Source: Pedosphaera parvula Ellin514 | GTDB taxonomy: Bacteria > Verrucomicrobiota > Verrucomicrobiia > Limisphaerales > Pedosphaeraceae | Direction of reading: 5' to 3' | Length of the DNA stretch: 64,000 bases | Assembly: GCF_000172555.1 (NCBI RefSeq) | Contig: NZ_ABOX02000001.1 | Location: 128,164-192,163, forward strand | Part shown: piece after piece, positions 62,117-64,000 of the stretch | Layout of the letters: the number at the start of each line of letters is the position of its first letter | How positions within the stretch are numbered: position 1 is the first letter of the stretch | Notes under the pieces: model-generated | What the model was told of the DNA's origin: nothing | Databases searched by the model: none | The model's input: the letters and a program-made list of their open reading frames with translations, nothing else | Translations under genes and position numbers: made by a program

Positions 62117-64000
62117 ATGAACATTCTCAAATCACTGTCAAGGCAACTGACTCGAAGCACACCCGATGTTTGGGTAAGCCGAATTGCGATTTATAGAAAA
62201 TTGGCAGATGCGCCGATCCGAGACGTTTCCCTGAAGAAAGGGCTGAACATTGTTTGGGCTGAAGAGCCCGAGGGTGAAGATGACAAACGCGACATTGCCG
62301 GGCATAGCGCAGGCAAGACAACATTCTGCCGATTGCTCCGATACGTGCTTGGAGAGAAATCATTCGCCAACAAAAGTAATACCGGGTTAATCAAAAAGGC
62401 GTTTCCAAATGGCTATGTTGGCGCAGAGCTATTTGTGAAGGGGGTTAAGTGGGCGGTTTTACGTCCGTTGGGTGAGAATCGGAACTCCTACGTGCTCAAG
62501 GAATCGACTATCGAAGTACTGATTGAAAAAAAGGGCGATGCCGCATATCAGGATACTTATCCGGCAAAAATTGGACTGGATGCTCTGCTTGACCCGCTTG
62601 AATCCGCCACGGTCGTCCGCACGAATGAACCCATCAAATGGGGGCACCTTTTGGCGTGGTGCACCAGGGATCAAGAAGCCCGATTCCAAAATATTCATGA
62701 CTGGCGGTCTCCGCGAAGTGATTCAGATTGGCCAGCATTCAGATTCCCGAAATCGGACCCGCTTTTCGTCATGCGGGTCGTTCTCGGCCTCTTTCTTCCC
62801 GATGAGCTTGTCGGTGAAGAAGCTCTATCTAAACTCCAACAATCGCTAGAGAGGGCGGAGGCCGCGCTGGAAGTGGCCAAAAAGGAACCAGCCTACTGGC
62901 GCGAGCACTACGACACCAAGGCTCGGCAACAGCTTAAGCAAATATTACCGAAGGACGGTGGAGCAATCGAGAGTGCCCCGCTATCCTCGGACGAAATGCT
63001 TCCAGATCTTAAGCGTTACACAGATAAAGCGAAATATGAGTTGGGCGAGCAGATCGGGAAGTTGGAAAAATCCGAGCTTGCACTCCAAATTGAAATTAAC
63101 TCCCTGAACGAAACAATTGCCGCCAACAAAACCGAATTGCAGCAATTGGCCGGTCTTTTCACCCTCGAATCCACGGCAGAATGCGAGGCAAGCGCTGGAT
63201 TGAAAAGAAATGAAGACTTCAGACAAAAGACGCAAGAGAACAAGGATAAAACCTGTCCCTTCGGAGATGTTTTAATCGGTCAGTGCAGTTATGTCTTGGA
63301 AAGACAGGAGCTAGTTAAACGCAATGCAGTCCAAGACGCTCACACGCTCGAGCAAATGGAAGCCAAACGAGCCAGTGCACGAGCAAAGGTCGCCTCACAA
63401 CAAAAGGCTTTGAAGCACGGCATCCAATCCAACGAACTGAAGCGGACGAATCTCACAAAGCAGCAGAGCAAGCTAGTGGTTGATATAGCACAGAAAAAGG
63501 TCATCCAAACCGAATTGGATGCTGACTTGGAGAATTTAACATTGTGGAAATTGCGCCACGAAGCTCCAGACAAATATGCAAAATTACAGGAACACTTTGG
63601 AATCATCGAAGGTTTGCGGAAACAAGTTGAAGCGAAAGAAACTGATTTGAATCGCCTCCTTGCCGAACACGACACCAATCGCGATCTTCTCAACACCATC
63701 TTTTCAGCAGCGGCAAAGAGAGTGCTGCCATCAACAAATTACGACGGCCGGGTTATGTTGGAGGATCGCGAGTTGCATTTTCAAATCACCCACGGCGGAA
63801 CGATGACGGGCGAGGCGATGGAAACGCTTGCGGTCTTGTTAGCCGACATCAGCTGCCTCATATACAACTCATTTTCGTCGCGGTCCTATCTTCCGGGATT
63901 TCTGTTGCACGACAGCCCGCGCGAGGCGGACTTGGGCTTGCGTCTTTATCGTGGCTTTTTCCGATTTGCGGCGCAGTTGGAATCTGACTTCCAAGAGCTT
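62117..64000 (+). CDS. SMC/Rad50-like ATPase (cut by right edge)
   Basis: At least 628 residues; the frame is open to the window end. It starts at the ATG 9 bp after the methyltransferase stop. Near the N-terminus AGHSAGKTTFCRLL is the Walker A (GHSAGKT), after GLNIVWAEEP. A long coiled-coil region (~235-550) follows, with a CPFGDVLIGQC segment in the middle that could be the hinge or a Cys-pair hook. Walker B-like FLLHDSPREADLG appears near 595-610, as in DUF2326-type coiled-coil ATPases. The layout is that of SMC/RecN-like proteins that sense or move DNA. It is the fourth member of the methyltransferase-helicase set. Confidence 0.8.
   Translation, partial: MNILKSLSRQLTRSTPDVWVSRIAIYRKLADAPIRDVSLKKGLNIVWAEEPEGEDDKRDIAGHSAGKTTFCRLLRYVLGEKSFANKSNTGLIKKAFPNGYVGAELFVKGVKWAVLRPLGENRNSYVLKESTIEVLIEKKGDAAYQDTYPAKIGLDALLDPLESATVVRTNEPIKWGHLLAWCTRDQEARFQNIHDWRSPRSDSDWPAFRFPKSDPLFVMRVVLGLFLPDELVGEEALSKLQQSLERAEAALEVAKKEPAYWREHYDTKARQQLKQILPKDGGAIESAPLSSDEMLPDLKRYTDKAKYELGEQIGKLEKSELALQIEINSLNETIAANKTELQQLAGLFTLESTAECEASAGLKRNEDFRQKTQENKDKTCPFGDVLIGQCSYVLERQELVKRNAVQDAHTLEQMEAKRASARAKVASQQKALKHGIQSNELKRTNLTKQQSKLVVDIAQKKVIQTELDADLENLTLWKLRHEAPDKYAKLQEHFGIIEGLRKQVEAKETDLNRLLAEHDTNRDLLNTIFSAAAKRVLPSTNYDGRVMLEDRELHFQITHGGTMTGEAMETLAVLLADISCLIYNSFSSRSYLPGFLLHDSPREADLGLRLYRGFFRFAAQLESDFQEL

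Noticed and set aside
1-64000. CRISPR array
   Set aside because: No series of regularly spaced identical repeats was found; the repeats present are pairs in gene spacers or protein-coding repeats.

Overview
The window looks like a chromosome segment from a soil- or freshwater-type member of the Verrucomicrobiota, probably a Pedosphaera/Limisphaerales relative. This is inferred from protein style, not from a database search. The pointers are many large secreted beta-rich proteins ending in 'YQIQYSTNL...W'-like modules, families of small anchored HEAT-repeat proteins, and starts that often lack a strong Shine-Dalgarno sequence. Most genes are complete; the first and last are cut by the window edges.

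Positions 1-21.9 kb look like ordinary backbone. (a) A tightly packed plus-strand set encodes the end of a Hint-domain protein, a 1345-aa secreted propeller protein, an exported rhodanese and an Fn3/cohesin-like protein (1-7297). (b) A 1090-aa multi-pass membrane protein of unknown role follows (7728-11000). (c) A LysR regulator is divergent from a complete four-gene pyruvate dehydrogenase operon, E1alpha-E1beta-E2-E3 (11093-16921). Two LysR-type boxes lie in the shared promoter region. (d) Convergent to it are a UPF0261/Tm-1-like gene and a secreted propeller protein built from two copies of one ~340-aa unit, the latter with a textbook terminator. (e) A frameshifted TerB-like gene and a small membrane protein close this part.

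A tRNA-Glu(UUC) at 22087 is followed 70 bp later by a tyrosine recombinase. This is the classic left end of an integrated genomic island, and everything from there to the right edge looks accessory. No second copy of the tRNA 3' end was noticed, so the island probably runs past 64 kb. In order it carries: a decayed M48/DUF45 metallopeptidase fragment; a phage-like DNA-binding-type gene; a two-gene short-Argonaute system (DUF4365 nuclease-APAZ protein plus catalytically dead MID-PIWI Argonaute, i.e. SPARDA-like); a minus-strand block with a PD-(D/E)XK-like protein, a DUF4238 protein and three translationally coupled HEAT-repeat genes; an 1854-aa Rhs/YD-repeat protein with an HExxH metallopeptidase C-terminus; a string of small plus-strand lipoprotein, HEAT and zinc-ribbon genes with repeated spacers and paralogous copies; and a minus-strand set with GIY-YIG and membrane-anchored Mrr-type nucleases.

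The right end (49424-64000, open) is a four-gene set transcribed as a unit: a 1720-aa DEAD-like helicase with DUF1998-like region and a C-terminal Vsr-like nuclease domain, an SNF2-type helicase, a 1551-aa Eco57I-like N6-adenine methyltransferase, and an SMC/Rad50-like ATPase. It resembles class 1 DISARM (DrmD + DrmMI) and Druantia (DruE-type helicase) but matches neither as known. It is the best candidate here for an undescribed anti-phage system. With the Argonaute pair, the Mrr and GIY-YIG proteins and the Rhs toxin, the island reads as a defence-and-competition island.
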